Shown: positions 1-9,845 of the stretch, one piece after another | How the letters are laid out: each line of letters begins with the position of its first letter | Position numbering within the stretch: position 1 is the first letter of the stretch | Source: Pseudoneurospora amorphoporcata | Lineage: Eukaryota; Ascomycota; Sordariomycetes; Sordariales; Sordariaceae | NCBI GenBank assembly: GCA_033297205.1 | Contig: MU859119.1 | Location: 62,001-126,000 of the forward strand | Reading direction: 5' to 3' | Length of the DNA: 64,000 nt | Translations under genes and position numbers: made by a program | The notes under the pieces: generated by a model | The model's database searches: none | What the model was told of the DNA's origin: nothing | Seen by the model: the letters and a program-made list of their open reading frames with translations, nothing else

Positions 1-78
1 CTGCCCCAGGTCATTCCATCATCCCAACTCTAACCTGCTCTGGGGTATATAAGTCAGGTTCCTCGCTCACCTTCCCGT

Positions 79-184
79 GGTTCGTTGGTGTAACGGTCAA
101 CACGACTTAACCTGTCCGCTTGTTGTACTGCGGTATATCACGCTCGCAGCATAGAAGTTACTGGTTCAAATCCGGTACGAGCCA
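79..184 (+). tRNA. tRNA-like Pol III unit 1, isotype unclear
   Basis: The ends behave as a tRNA. GGTTCGT at 79 pairs with ACGAGCC before the discriminator A at 184, a box A (TGGTGTAACGG) with a GTG/CAC D-stem follows, and box B is GGTTCAAATCC with a pairable T-stem. A T-run at 189-198 is a Pol III terminator and TATATAA lies upstream near 46. The middle, about 110-165, does not give a normal 5-bp anticodon stem with a 7-nt loop next to a 4-5 nt variable region. A stem CTGCG/CGCAG with a 12-nt loop can form instead. It may be a tRNA with an unusual intron or a tRNA-derived non-decoding RNA, so no anticodon is called. Confidence 0.6.
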
Positions 185-1442
185 CTCCTTTTTTTTTTCT
201 TTCCCACCGCACACTCGATTCTGCATATCTTGCTTGCTCGCTCTTAGGGTTTGTTCAAGGCGCACATTCAGTATATTGGGTATCTAACTAACTATCTATG
301 TAATATTCGTAATCTACGCCTAACCCCCCGAATGACACGCTCGTATTTATCAGAATATTCTTTGTCACTAAGCACCGCAGTCTACAAGCCCGAAAGTTAT
401 CTCAGTGCTTAGATTCCCCCTTCTTTGGGCAAATGTAAAATGTAAACTGTAAACTGGGCACGCCCAAGGCGGAGGTCTGCGCGCCAAGATAACCCGATAG
501 CATCAAGGTTCTGGTTGCATTTTGTAACCGTTGCCCACTAATCGCGACTCCAAGAGCGAGCTGCATTCGCGTGAAGCAATTTCCAAGATGGAATACTGGA
601 TACTTAAGTCTAGGTTAGTTTCGAACATTACCTCTCCCTTGGTGATGCATTGTTGGTAGGTCTCCTTATGTCGATGCGTTAACGGAAGAGCGCTGTGCCT
701 GCTAAAGCTAGGCGGCTGCACTATCACTAACACATCCTGGACTGTCCACCTCCGCATGTGGATCCCAGACCCAACTGTTAGTGCTAGTCCACTGAAGCCA
801 GCTCCAATTGGCCATCGCACTATCGCATGATCCTTTACACTTCCAGTACTGTCCAGTCCTGCCGGGTCAGTATTTTGCGGTCGGTATGTTGCTCGACGAC
901 ATTCTCGTTATAAATGACTAATAATTTTATGGCGCTACCTGGGTGTCAATAGACTAAAGAATATTTATCCCAAGTCGCGACCGTGGGGTGATGGTTCATC
1001 CCAAGAATTCTTTTCTTTTTGTCCCAGCTACTGGCCCGAGCTTTAGACATGACGGCGGTTTAATGCTTTTGGATTCCCTTCACTCGCAGGTATCGCTCCT
1101 GCCGCAAAGTCTCCCCGTCCTTCTTTTTTTTACCCCGCATCATCCATCAACGCGAAGAGATTTTTCTTTTTTCCCCTGGTCGCGCTTTCCTTCAGTCCCT
1201 GAAAACCCATTTTGTCCCGGCGCAAGTGGAAATCAGTCGTTTCTTCTTCTCTTACAACTTCGCCCGCACATCATCTCTTGTCCGTCTTCTGGCACGTACC
1301 AACGACGGAGTGCTCGCTCCAACACTGAACCAAAGCCCTGACGCAACCTACCTATATACGAAGTGATTATTATGTGTTTTCCCTCACCCTGACCAAGACC
1401 CAGTGCTGACAGTTTTCTTTCGAGCCATTTTGTAGAGTTACA
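185..1442. other. intergenic, no gene recognised
   Basis: After the T-run of the tRNA-like unit I see only short open frames without recognisable domains. The last few hundred bases, rich in pyrimidine tracts, are probably promoter and 5' leader of the first RNase H-like gene. Confidence 0.5.
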
Positions 1443-1570
1443 ATGCTACCAACAAAGCGTCACCGCACGACGCGTCCCTCCTCCTCGCCAGACAGCCATA
1501 CCGAGAAGCGACCTGGGCTGAAGAGAAAAACGATAGCGAAGGGTCATCCCAGAGCGGGGGAGAGGCTTCC
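1443..1570 (+). other. probable out-of-frame N-terminus of paralogue 1
   Basis: The ATG at 1443 opens a Lys/Arg-rich peptide similar to the MAGTKRSAPSRSSSP start of paralogue 2. The frame used by the RNase H-like domain is also open back to a stop near 1433. A single-base change in the short A-run near 1531 would connect the two. This could be decay, an assembly error, or an upstream frame with no function. Confidence 0.35.
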
Positions 1571-2764
1571 ATGGATTTGGCATCGAGCTCTGACTCCGGG
1601 CAAGACATGATTACCACAGCGAGACCCTTTTCCGACTCAACGACAGAGCAGCGGGCCTCTCTCGCACAAGAAGGCGAATCGTCCGTATCCGACGACGCGG
1701 CAGTCCTGACAACGGACGACAGGCCTGAGGACCGCGACCAAGCCGAAGATGACCGGGACAACGTGGAAAATGACGACGAGAACACGGGTGTGGTAAGCTG
1801 GGGATGGGGTGATGCCCACTTTCTTTACGAGCTCGATCCTCACTCCCAGGCCAGAAACGAGGACGAGTCGGAGGCTACCTACTCCGACCCTCGCATCCCT
1901 CTGTGGCAACAAGAAGATCGCGCGTTCGCAAGTGATATCTTCCGAGAGTATCCAGAGATAGCCGGTCGAGTGGCCTTGAGCGCATCACATGGGTCGCTTC
2001 AGTTTGGCCAAGTTCCCCAGCTTTTGATTTTCTGCGATGGCTCTGTGAAGCAGACAAGCTTCCAAGGATGGAAGAAGGGAGGCTATAGTGTAGCTTTCCG
2101 TGACCCATTCTTGGGCACAAGCGACTTCGTCTCCCAAGCTGATCCAGCCCGATTCATCGGGAGGCTGACCATTCAAGATCCTCAGCAGGCCTTCAGCTCC
2201 GAGCCACAAGAAGGGAATGAGAATCAAGAGGGCCTTGTTCAGGTGACTGATTTCACCATCCTCGAATATGCTACCAAGACCCTTTCTGTTGGCCATGTCG
2301 AGCTGGCTGCAATCTCGCAGTCATTGGAAGTAGGTATAATGCTACAAGACGAACATCAACCGGAGTCCATGAACATCAGAGTCTTCACGGACTCTGTCAC
2401 AGCCGTTGAGCGGCTCGAGTTTGGCATTCTTTCCCTGGACAGTGACGAAGGAAGTTTCTTTCGCTGGTCCACCAACCCGCTAGTGCGAACCATTGTCTGG
2501 CAATCACACCACATTTACGGGCGTGGTTGCTCAGTTGAAATTCGTTGGCACCCTCGTTGCTGTGCCTTGGGCCCAGCTCTTGCTGATGCGGCAGCCTCTT
2601 CGTGGAAATCCTGGAATGGAAGCCTCTTCTGCCAGGTAGACCTGCCTGCTGAAGACCTGGATGGGACCTTGGACAAGCTACACCAGTGGACTGACGATGT
2701 CATCAACTGGGAGCCGGAAGAGCAGCCGGAAGAGAATCCAGAAAAGCAGGGGGAGGAAGACTAG
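1571..2764 (+). CDS. RNase H-like protein, paralogue 1
   Basis: The 397-residue product has an acidic, low-complexity N-terminal third and an RNase H-like fold after it. The four acidic residues expected of RNase H are visible: D156 in FCDGS, E244 in GHVELAA, D274 in FTDS and D339 in ALADA, with His327 in the RWHPRC motif. Known RNases H of this class cut the RNA strand of RNA:DNA hybrids; activity here is inferred. It shares the blocks DPRIxxW, GGYxVxFRDPF and VWQSHxxxxRGC with three paralogues downstream. The ATG at 1571 is the first in this frame. However, an ATG at 1443 in another frame starts a peptide (MLPTKRHRTTRPSSSPDSH) that resembles the start of paralogue 2, so a one-base indel near the A-run at about 1531 may have cut off the true N-terminus. 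Confidence 0.75.
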   Translation: MDLASSSDSGQDMITTARPFSDSTTEQRASLAQEGESSVSDDAAVLTTDDRPEDRDQAEDDRDNVENDDENTGVVSWGWGDAHFLYELDPHSQARNEDESEATYSDPRIPLWQQEDRAFASDIFREYPEIAGRVALSASHGSLQFGQVPQLLIFCDGSVKQTSFQGWKKGGYSVAFRDPFLGTSDFVSQADPARFIGRLTIQDPQQAFSSEPQEGNENQEGLVQVTDFTILEYATKTLSVGHVELAAISQSLEVGIMLQDEHQPESMNIRVFTDSVTAVERLEFGILSLDSDEGSFFRWSTNPLVRTIVWQSHHIYGRGCSVEIRWHPRCCALGPALADAAASSWKSWNGSLFCQVDLPAEDLDGTLDKLHQWTDDVINWEPEEQPEENPEKQGEED

Positions 2765-3449
2765 TGTCTGACGGGATTGAGTTGGCTCTGGCCTCTGGAT
2801 ATGGGTCATGATGGAAAGGACTGTGAAGTGCGTGTCAGGAAGATCAGTCATCGTAAGGAGATTTTACAGCTCATGGAAGGAAGCTCTCCTCCTTAAAACT
2901 TGCCAGGGAACGTGGTGTATCAAGGGGACTTGGTGTAGAACTTAAGAAAAGGGGATGGGTGATCGATAAGGTGGAACGCAGGGATAATACAAGTGTATTT
3001 GACTCTCGAAGTGAAGTTGATACTTGACGTCGGTGTTGACCGGATGTCTAGGATTTCTGTCCGTTATAGACACTTGGTCCGTGACAAGTGTAAACCAACG
3101 TGCGCTGTCTTGCTCTTTCAGACTCCAGATCCCTTGGGTCATGTAACCTCATGCTTCCATGGAAGCTTTTCCTCAGCTTCTAACCGTTTCCATCGAGTGC
3201 GGCTGTGCCAAGACTGGGACACAGGCATCATGTTTGCCGGTAACGAGCCTCTGCCGGCGCCCTTCCACCTTCTCAACCTTTTCCTAGTTCTTCGTGGCCC
3301 ACTACCCGTACAGCTAAACTTTTCTGCCCCGCGCACAAACAAGACTCGGCATTCATCCACAATCATCATCACACATTTCAAAGTCCAAACCATCATGGCA
3401 CCTCGCATAGACTTCTCTTTTCCGGCAACTGTTCTGCTTCGCCCGTCCA
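2765..3449. other. spacer between RNase H-like paralogues 1 and 2
   Basis: No domain, RNA gene or inverted repeat was recognised. It should contain the 3' end of paralogue 1 and the pyrimidine-rich promoter side of paralogue 2. Confidence 0.45.
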
Positions 3450-5130
3450 ATGGCAGGAACCAAGAGATCAGCTCCGTCGAGGAGCTCCTCACCGGAGGAT
3501 TGTCCGAGTAAGAGAGCGCGAATTGACCACAACGTCGAAACGAAGAACCGCGGCGCACAGGACAAGAACTTTGAGCGGGAACAGGAAAACGAGCTGAAGG
3601 ACTCGAAGAAGTACCATGAACAGGCGACGAACGACCAAGAGATGGCGGTGCAGGAGGACTCGAACGTAAATGACGAAGCCAAAAAAGATGACGAAACCCG
3701 ATCCTAACTAGCAGCCGTCATCGATCAGTTTCAGCATGGCGTTACCACGTACAACGGTCTCGACACATCACCGACTGTTTCGCGAAAGGGGAATAATGCA
3801 AATCTTCCCCAAAGTTACATGAAGCTTGAGGAGCCGGGTGAGAAGAATGAGGTCGTCGATGGCTGCTTGGGGAGCCACGACCAACCAGCCAGCTCTGCTT
3901 TGAAAGTTGCTGCCAACAAGCGCGCCCTACTGGAGTTAAAAGTTGAAACCGAGGCGGATACGGGGAAGGGCACGGTACTGGTTGGTACGACTGCAATTGT
4001 TCCGGAACTTGTGGCGGAGGACCCGTCTTATGACTCTCAGACTCCCGGCGAAACAGCAGCAGGTACGGTCATCATGGCCGTGGATCCCGTGCATCTTGCA
4101 CCAGAAACGGTCTCGTCTACTCCCGCGACTTTGAACACGAAGACCCCAGAGTTCTCCGACCAAGACCCTGTCGGCACCACAGATTCCGAGATGGATGGGT
4201 TCAATTCCCAAGGGCTTTCTTTCGCAATGGCACGGTCACCGAGGTCCCCTACGCCTTCCTTGGATCCGAGAATCGCTCTTTGGATGGACGAAACGCGATC
4301 TTATGCGGGTAAAATCACTATCGACAAGGATAAGACGAGAGCTGGCTTTGTCGCGCGAGAGGCTACCCAGACCCCTTTGATCATTAAGGGTGTACCTCAG
4401 CTGGTGTTCTTTGTGGACGGATCAATCGAGGGCCGTTCGAGTCGTTCGTTGGCTCAGGGCTGGACAAATGGAGGCTATAGGGTAGTTTTCAGAAACCCTT
4501 TCGACCCGGAGACAATTCCGTTCGTATCTCGGGATAATAACCCGATTCGATTTCTGGAGGATCGGACAATTCGTTCAATGCAACAAGGAGTCGACAACAT
4601 GTATGAACTCGAGGAGGGTGAGGTCTACGACGGCCCTTCTCGGCTTGTGGACTTCAGTCCTTTGCTACGGTTCAAGAAAGGTCTTTTCGGTACCTCAAGT
4701 TGAGCTTGCAGCCGTATGTCAAGCTCAGGAGACAGCAATTCGGTACATTGACAAGCATCATCCTCCGACCTCGGTCGTGACCATTTACTCGGATGCGACA
4801 TGCGTGCTAGGAAGGATCAGCAAAGGTGTCATTGCTGCTCCCGCGAGGGGACCCCCCTTGAGTTTATGGTCCAGGCTTTCGAATCCCCTCGTCGGAGCTA
4901 TTATCTGGCAGTCGCAATACCTGCGGTCTCGAGGGTGTGAGCTTGAGATTAGATGGAGTCCTCACTGTAGTGCTCTTGGTCCTGCTCTCGCTGACGCCGC
5001 TGCAGGCGCTTTCAAGGATTGGCCGGAGGAGAAGTTTTCGCAACGTCATCTTCCACTTGAAATGAGAGATGGAATGTTGGACAAGTTGAGCGAGGTGTCC
5101 AACGAGATAATCCGGAGCAGGAGAGCATAA
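3450..5130 (+). pseudogene. RNase H-like protein, paralogue 2, broken
   Basis: The reading starts at ATG 3450 (MAGTKRSAPSRSSSP, a basic NLS-like start). It meets one in-frame TAA at 3705-3707 and continues open in the same frame past an ATG at 3819. Homology then jumps by one frame near 4680-4690, just before PQVELAAV, and runs to a stop at 5128-5130. All four acidic positions survive: VDGS, VELAA, YSDA and ALADA, as do DPRIALW and GGYRVVFRNPF. I looked for introns. The only candidate around the TAA (GTAAAT to CTAACTAG, about 48 bp) does not restore the frame, and none fits the second break. It may be a decayed gene, two transcribed fragments, or contain base errors. Start at 3819 is an alternative for a truncated product. 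Confidence 0.65.
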
Positions 5131-5629
5131 CCTGGCCGTCTTGGTAACCTGTGTAGTTGGAAGTCGCTAATGCGCTGTGAGCTGGAGATCAAGTGGGGTA
5201 TTGTATGAAATCTGGTGCCCTCAGGCAGATGTACATGTTACAGGTGGGGTGTTGTTCCTCTCCTTCCCAACTCTTATATTCCTTTCTTCCTCGTCTTAAA
5301 TTTCTCATTCCCTCTCCCATTATCAATGCTTAACTTTGTATACCTTCTTTTTCTCTACTCGTCTATTTCGCTTGACTCAGCGCTCACCATTTCCATTCAT
5401 CTCAACCTGTAAAGCCCACCGCGGCACTGCCTTTCCTCAATTTTCACTCCATCAGTCCCTTCTTTTACCTTTGCCTCTTTACCTTCCCGCCGTGGCTTCC
5501 GCAAGGGTTTCTTTTGTTTCTTGCCAACATTGTCGTTCTTAAACCTATTCCGACATTTTAAGTCACGAGAGAACTCCCTTTTATCCTAAACTAAGAAGTC
5601 CAGGCAGGAGAGTGTCAATGTTTTCTTTA
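5131..5629. other. spacer with pyrimidine-rich tracts
   Basis: No gene recognised. A CT-rich stretch runs from about 5250 to 5530. The last eight bases before 5630 (TTTCTTTA, 5622-5629) are the left target-site duplication of the adjacent transposon. Confidence 0.45.
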
Positions 5630-6080
5630 GAGCTTAACTTCCCGCACCGTCCCTAATGTCCTCGCGTACCCTTTTTTGTCTTGATGTACCGCACTTACTC
5701 CACCCAACAGCTGATGACAGCTGATATGAAAAGTCCCCCGTTTTGTATAGTAAAATCAATCTGTAATTTCGCATGCGATATTTTCTCGTACAGTCAATAT
5801 GAAGGCCACAGGCATTTCAGCACAATATTCCATACTGCCATCGCCACCGATAACGACCGCGATAGCACTGCGACAGCGACCGTAATAGTGACCGATAGCG
5901 ACCGCGACAGCGATCGACTTAGTATACCGCGGTTAACTTAGGGTACCGCTATGCTCAAAACATTGAAAATACCGAATTTTTCATATAAAAACGATTGAAA
6001 ACTATATCAGCTGTCATAGCGGTACATCAAGTCAAAAAGGGTACATCAAGTCAAAAGGGACGGTGCGGGAAGTCAAGCTC
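5630..6080 (-). mobile_element. 8-bp-TSD MITE, copy 1 (hAT-like), inverted
   Basis: This 451-bp element begins GAGCTTAACTTCCCGCAC and ends with the inverted version (GTGCGGGAAGTCAAGCTC). It is flanked by a perfect 8-bp duplication TTTCTTTA (5622-5629 and 6081-6088). The inside carries imperfect GCGATA/CGACAG-type hexanucleotide repeats near 5850-5930 and the subterminal block seen in the two other copies, in reverse order, so its orientation is opposite. It has no transposase frame. The 8-bp duplication is typical of hAT elements (Merlin-type elements give 8-9 bp), and mobilisation in trans is inferred. Confidence 0.88.
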
Positions 6081-6088
6081 TTTCTTTA

Positions 6089-6701
6089 GGGTCTGTCATA
6101 CTGTCCACAACACATCGCACCTGGGCCAATGAATGTTCTGGTCCGGACGGGACTAACGGGAGTCATATCCTGCTTTGTCGATGTATTTTTCACCACCGCG
6201 CCGTTGTTTGTTTGTCTGCTTTGATCGTTCATTTTCACTAGGTCAATAAGGTCTTATTGAGCATACGATCTTTTGGAGCCAGAAACTTCTTATCAGGCTG
6301 TCAAAGACCGACGTGCCTATATCAGGACGGCAACCTAGTCGTATGCCCTGAGCTCCATTCCTAACAGTTCCTCATCCCACTATCCTCTCTTATTACCTCT
6401 ACATGACATGTGGCGCCTATACACTTTTGCGTCGATCCCGGTTCGAACCCAATGGTCCGTTACTCCAATGACCATACCTCACCGGCTATATCACTGGAGG
6501 AGGAAGTGTCTACCACCTTGTTTCCACCTGTTTCGCTTCACCCTGAGGTGGCCCATGCTCCTAACCTTGAGCCTCCTTTTCGGCCGCTCTCTGCTTTCTG
6601 TCAGATGCACCGGCGGCCGGCCCCACCCTCCCGCTGGTCCACACTTCTTCTTTTCTTGCCGGCTACCACTCCTTGCTCGCGGTCCCAATGCTCTTTTAGA
6701 A
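6089..6701. other. 5' flank of RNase H-like paralogue 3
   Basis: The frame of paralogue 3 is open back to 6408 and contains another ATG there, but that stretch has no similarity to the other paralogues. I treat it as leader. Nothing else was recognised. Confidence 0.4.
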
Positions 6702-8498
6702 ATGGCGGCGGAAAACTCAGCTCCTACCACATCAGAACTTCTAGCGCTTTCCAAATTTACGTCCGGCAGCACAATGGACACACACTCGTTGCACGGCGCA
6801 ATGCCGGCTACGAAAAGCAACAAAGATGAAGAACAAGACACGCAGCAAGACCAGCGACCCGACAAGGTGGAAGTAGCCCAAGCCGGGCCCCTTCATTGCC
6901 AGCTCCCCGCCACGACAGCTACCATGCCCTTACCCTTGCGTCCATCTCCCTCGCCTGTCGCAGACCAACGAATCTCTCGGTGGAAGAATGAAAAGCGAAC
7001 ATTCAAAGGAACCATTACTCGAGAAAGAGATGCCATGGATTCCGCAGGGGCCGCTGAGGCAGCTCGAGCTGCACAAAAATCACCGCTCATGGTAGACGGA
7101 CAGCCCCAGTTCGTCATGTTCTGCGACGGATCAAGTGTGTACAAACCGGGCCGCCCAAAGCAAGATGGAGGTTACGCCGTGGTTTTTCGCGACCCATACG
7201 ACACCGACAAAGCAGCTACCGCCAGAGCTTCCGAATCAGCGAAAGTCACATTTCAGTTATCTGGCGAAGAAGACGGCATTAAGATCGAGGACTTTACCAT
7301 ACGGAACTGGCTATCCCACAGAACGTTTGGAGCTGGTCACTGCGAGATCGCTGCTCTCGCCCAAGCACTGGAAGAGGTTGCTAAGCGAATTGATCAGCAC
7401 CATCCGCACGCATCCATGGTCAAGATTTTTACCGATTCTGATGGTAGCCTAGGACGACTTGAAAAGGGCATTCTCACTTTCGGTACGAGTATGACAACGG
7501 ATGGCAACACCCGCAAGTGCAAGCATTCTCTCGAGCAGTCCCTTCCCAGCCGAGACACGTCTTTCTACGCCAAAATAACCAACCCGTTTGTACAAGTAAT
7601 TGTGTGGTTGTCGCATTACCTCTCGGACCGCGGCTGCAAGATCGAAATGATCTGGATGCCTCGCAACACTACACTGGGTCACAAGTTGGCCGATCATATG
7701 GCCTACAAGTGGAGGAAAAATAAGAGCCCGGGTGGTGATGCCTTCAACCAGAAGAATCTTCCTCGCAGCCAGAGGGACGGCATAATGGACAAGTTGCACG
7801 ACGAGGTTGGTCCTATTGAGCGTGAAAGAGTCTATATTCGCCGTCCGACTCCGGCGAGCCAAAGGAAGATTATGAAGAAGGTTAAGGTTAAGCGTGGGAC
7901 TCGGGTAGGCAAGGAAAAGAGTGAGAGAGACCTTATTGCTGCCCTCGACAGTGCAAGCGACTACATTGCTCTGGACTCGGAGGAGGAAGTTGAGCCACAG
8001 CCACAACGCCCGAGGAAACGGAGGAGGAAGAGAGAAGGTAATGCGACCAAGGCCAAGCAAAGGAGCACAACAGACTTGATTGTTCCGGACTCTGATAGCT
8101 CCGAGGACAAAAAGCCTGCCGAGCCTAAGCCCAACCCCAAGCCCAAGCCGAAGCCGCAGGCTCGCAAGAACAGGAAGAAGAAAATCAGGGGCGCGATCCC
8201 AGCCAAGGAGGGAAAAAAGGCTCCGATACAACTGGATGTACCTCCTGCTCGAGCTGGTGGATTCCTCAACGGCAAGGAACACGACTTCACTTTCGACCTG
8301 CAGGGCAACATTAAGATGCCCGCCTATCCCACTCCCAGCCAACAACACAGAAGCCGCATCCCCGGTTCCGGCCACGGAAACCCCGGTTGTCCTTTGTGCC
8401 AGCACGCTCAGGGCGATGACATGGATGAGCATGAGTACCCGTGGAGCAGGAGGTCGGGATATACCGGTTTGCCTTCCCAGTGGACTTTGAGAGGGTAA
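6702..8498 (+). CDS. RNase H-like protein, paralogue 3, intact, with basic/acidic tail
   Basis: The start at 6702 (MAAENSAP, A at -3) gives 598 residues; an in-frame ATG at 6408 is less likely because the added stretch looks like leader. The RNase H-like domain covers about residues 90-340. It has D142 (FCDGS), E215 (GHCEIAAL), D245 (FTDS) and D331 (KLADH), plus GGYAVVFRDPY and VWLSHYLSDRGC. A charged tail of about 240 residues follows, with KRRRKR and KPKPKPKP tracts suggesting a nuclear or nucleic-acid-binding role. It also holds two hydrophobic-plus-acidic motifs (YIALDSEEE at about 421, DLIVPDSDSSED at about 458) that look like SUMO-interacting motifs. It ends in a Cys/His-containing patch (CPLCQHAQ). 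It is the only one of the four copies without frame damage. Hybrid-cleaving activity is inferred from family residues only. Confidence 0.82.
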   Translation: MAAENSAPTTSELLALSKFTSGSTMDTHSLHGAMPATKSNKDEEQDTQQDQRPDKVEVAQAGPLHCQLPATTATMPLPLRPSPSPVADQRISRWKNEKRTFKGTITRERDAMDSAGAAEAARAAQKSPLMVDGQPQFVMFCDGSSVYKPGRPKQDGGYAVVFRDPYDTDKAATARASESAKVTFQLSGEEDGIKIEDFTIRNWLSHRTFGAGHCEIAALAQALEEVAKRIDQHHPHASMVKIFTDSDGSLGRLEKGILTFGTSMTTDGNTRKCKHSLEQSLPSRDTSFYAKITNPFVQVIVWLSHYLSDRGCKIEMIWMPRNTTLGHKLADHMAYKWRKNKSPGGDAFNQKNLPRSQRDGIMDKLHDEVGPIERERVYIRRPTPASQRKIMKKVKVKRGTRVGKEKSERDLIAALDSASDYIALDSEEEVEPQPQRPRKRRRKREGNATKAKQRSTTDLIVPDSDSSEDKKPAEPKPNPKPKPKPQARKNRKKKIRGAIPAKEGKKAPIQLDVPPARAGGFLNGKEHDFTFDLQGNIKMPAYPTPSQQHRSRIPGSGHGNPGCPLCQHAQGDDMDEHEYPWSRRSGYTGLPSQWTLRG

Positions 8499-8774
8499 TA
8501 TGTATCTCTGTCCGAGACCTCTAATCTTTTCGCAAAGTATGTCCAATCGATGAAAGTTGCGTACAAGTATTTCTTTATTTTGTTAGTACTGGAGTTGTAC
8601 AAGTCATGAGCGAGTGTAGCGAGCATTTCTGTTCTGTTATGACTGTTCTTGGGCATAGGCACGATACCGTACCCAGGATTTTAAGCCCTTGATGTTAGGC
8701 AGGCAAGCGGGAGTTATAGGTGCATTTGAACATTTGAAGGGGGGGCTTTTAGTTGTTTGTTGTACTTATAAGAA
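8499..8774. other. 3' flank of paralogue 3
   Basis: No gene recognised. It ends with TATAAGAA (8767-8774), the left target-site duplication of the next transposon copy. Confidence 0.45.
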
Positions 8775-9263
8775 GAGCTTGACTTCCCGCACCGTCCCTT
8801 TTGACTTGATGTACCCTTTTTGACTTAATGTACCGCCATGACAGCTAATATAGTTTTCAATCGTTTTTATATGAAAATTTCAGTATTTCCAATGTTTCGA
8901 GTATAGTTGTACGTTGTTAACCGCGGTATCGATCGCTATCGCAATCGCTGTTACAGTCGTTGTCGCGGTCGCTATTATAGTCGTTGTCGTAGTCACTATC
9001 GCGGTCGTTATTACGTACAGTCGCTATTGCAATTGCTATCGCGGTCGTTATCGCTAGTAATAGCGGTATGGAAGCTAGATGTTATGCTGAAATATGGCCT
9101 TGACTTTGTAAGAAACGCATACGAAATTACGGATTGATTTTACTATATAAAACGGGGTACTTTACATATCAACTGTATTCAGCTGTCAGGTAGAGTAAGT
9201 GCGGTACATCAAATTAAAAAAGGGTACGCGAGGATATTAGGGACGGTGCGGGAAGTTAAGCTC
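8775..9263 (+). mobile_element. 8-bp-TSD MITE, copy 2 (hAT-like)
   Basis: This 489-bp element has the same terminal inverted repeats as copy 1 (GAGCTTGACTTCCCGCAC at the left, its inverse at the right). A perfect TATAAGAA duplication flanks it at 8767-8774 and 9264-9271. The centre (about 8925-9065) is a run of degenerate TCGCTATCGCGG-type units. There is no transposase frame. It lies between RNase H-like paralogues 3 and 4, in the orientation opposite to copy 1. Confidence 0.9.
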
Positions 9264-9271
9264 TATAAGAA

Positions 9272-9845
9272 GTAGGTGTTTGAGAGAAGTTATATAGACA
9301 ATGAATTCCTTACGTTATCGCGCTGTTCGAACTCATTATCTGCAAGCTTTTTTCGAGTGTTATGCGTTGGCGCTGACTGCAGCTAGCCTGAATGTAAGGA
9401 CAGCACAGCGCATACAACTTGATGCAAGGAATAACCAAACCAACTGGCATTAAATCGCATTAAGCCCATTACACCTTTAATGTGCAGTTTTATTAAATGT
9501 ATCAATCGTTGATTGGATATCACAACAAATAGTACTTCAAAACACCGGAAATGTCCCATGACCTCCCAAGGAACAATGCTACTGTCAATCGCATTTCCAT
9601 AAGGTATCCTGACAAAACGCCCGCTCGAGCCACAAAGGGAAAGAAAACCCAGCACCAACGTAAATATCCCGCTATATAACACTAACGATCTAAGCGCACG
9701 GGTCATGCATGCTATATGCCGGATACCACGGGCTCGCAGCACATCAACGGCTCAAGTAAGGTACCTTGCCCATGCATGGTCAAGGCACGATGCCAGCGTG
9801 CTGCGTGATAGACCCTTCGCGCCTTCGCCTGCATAATCCAACCAC
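9272..9845. other. spacer, no gene recognised
   Basis: Only short unrecognised frames. It should include the 3' end of RNase H-like paralogue 4, which reads toward it. Confidence 0.4.

Noticed and set aside
3666..3713. Candidate intron (GTAAAT to CTAACTAG) removing the stop of RNase H-like paralogue 2
   Set aside because: The length suits, but the join does not return to the conserved frame.
7449..8546. A 365-codon minus-strand frame over RNase H-like paralogue 3
   Set aside because: No domain; the plus strand carries conserved residues shared by four paralogues.
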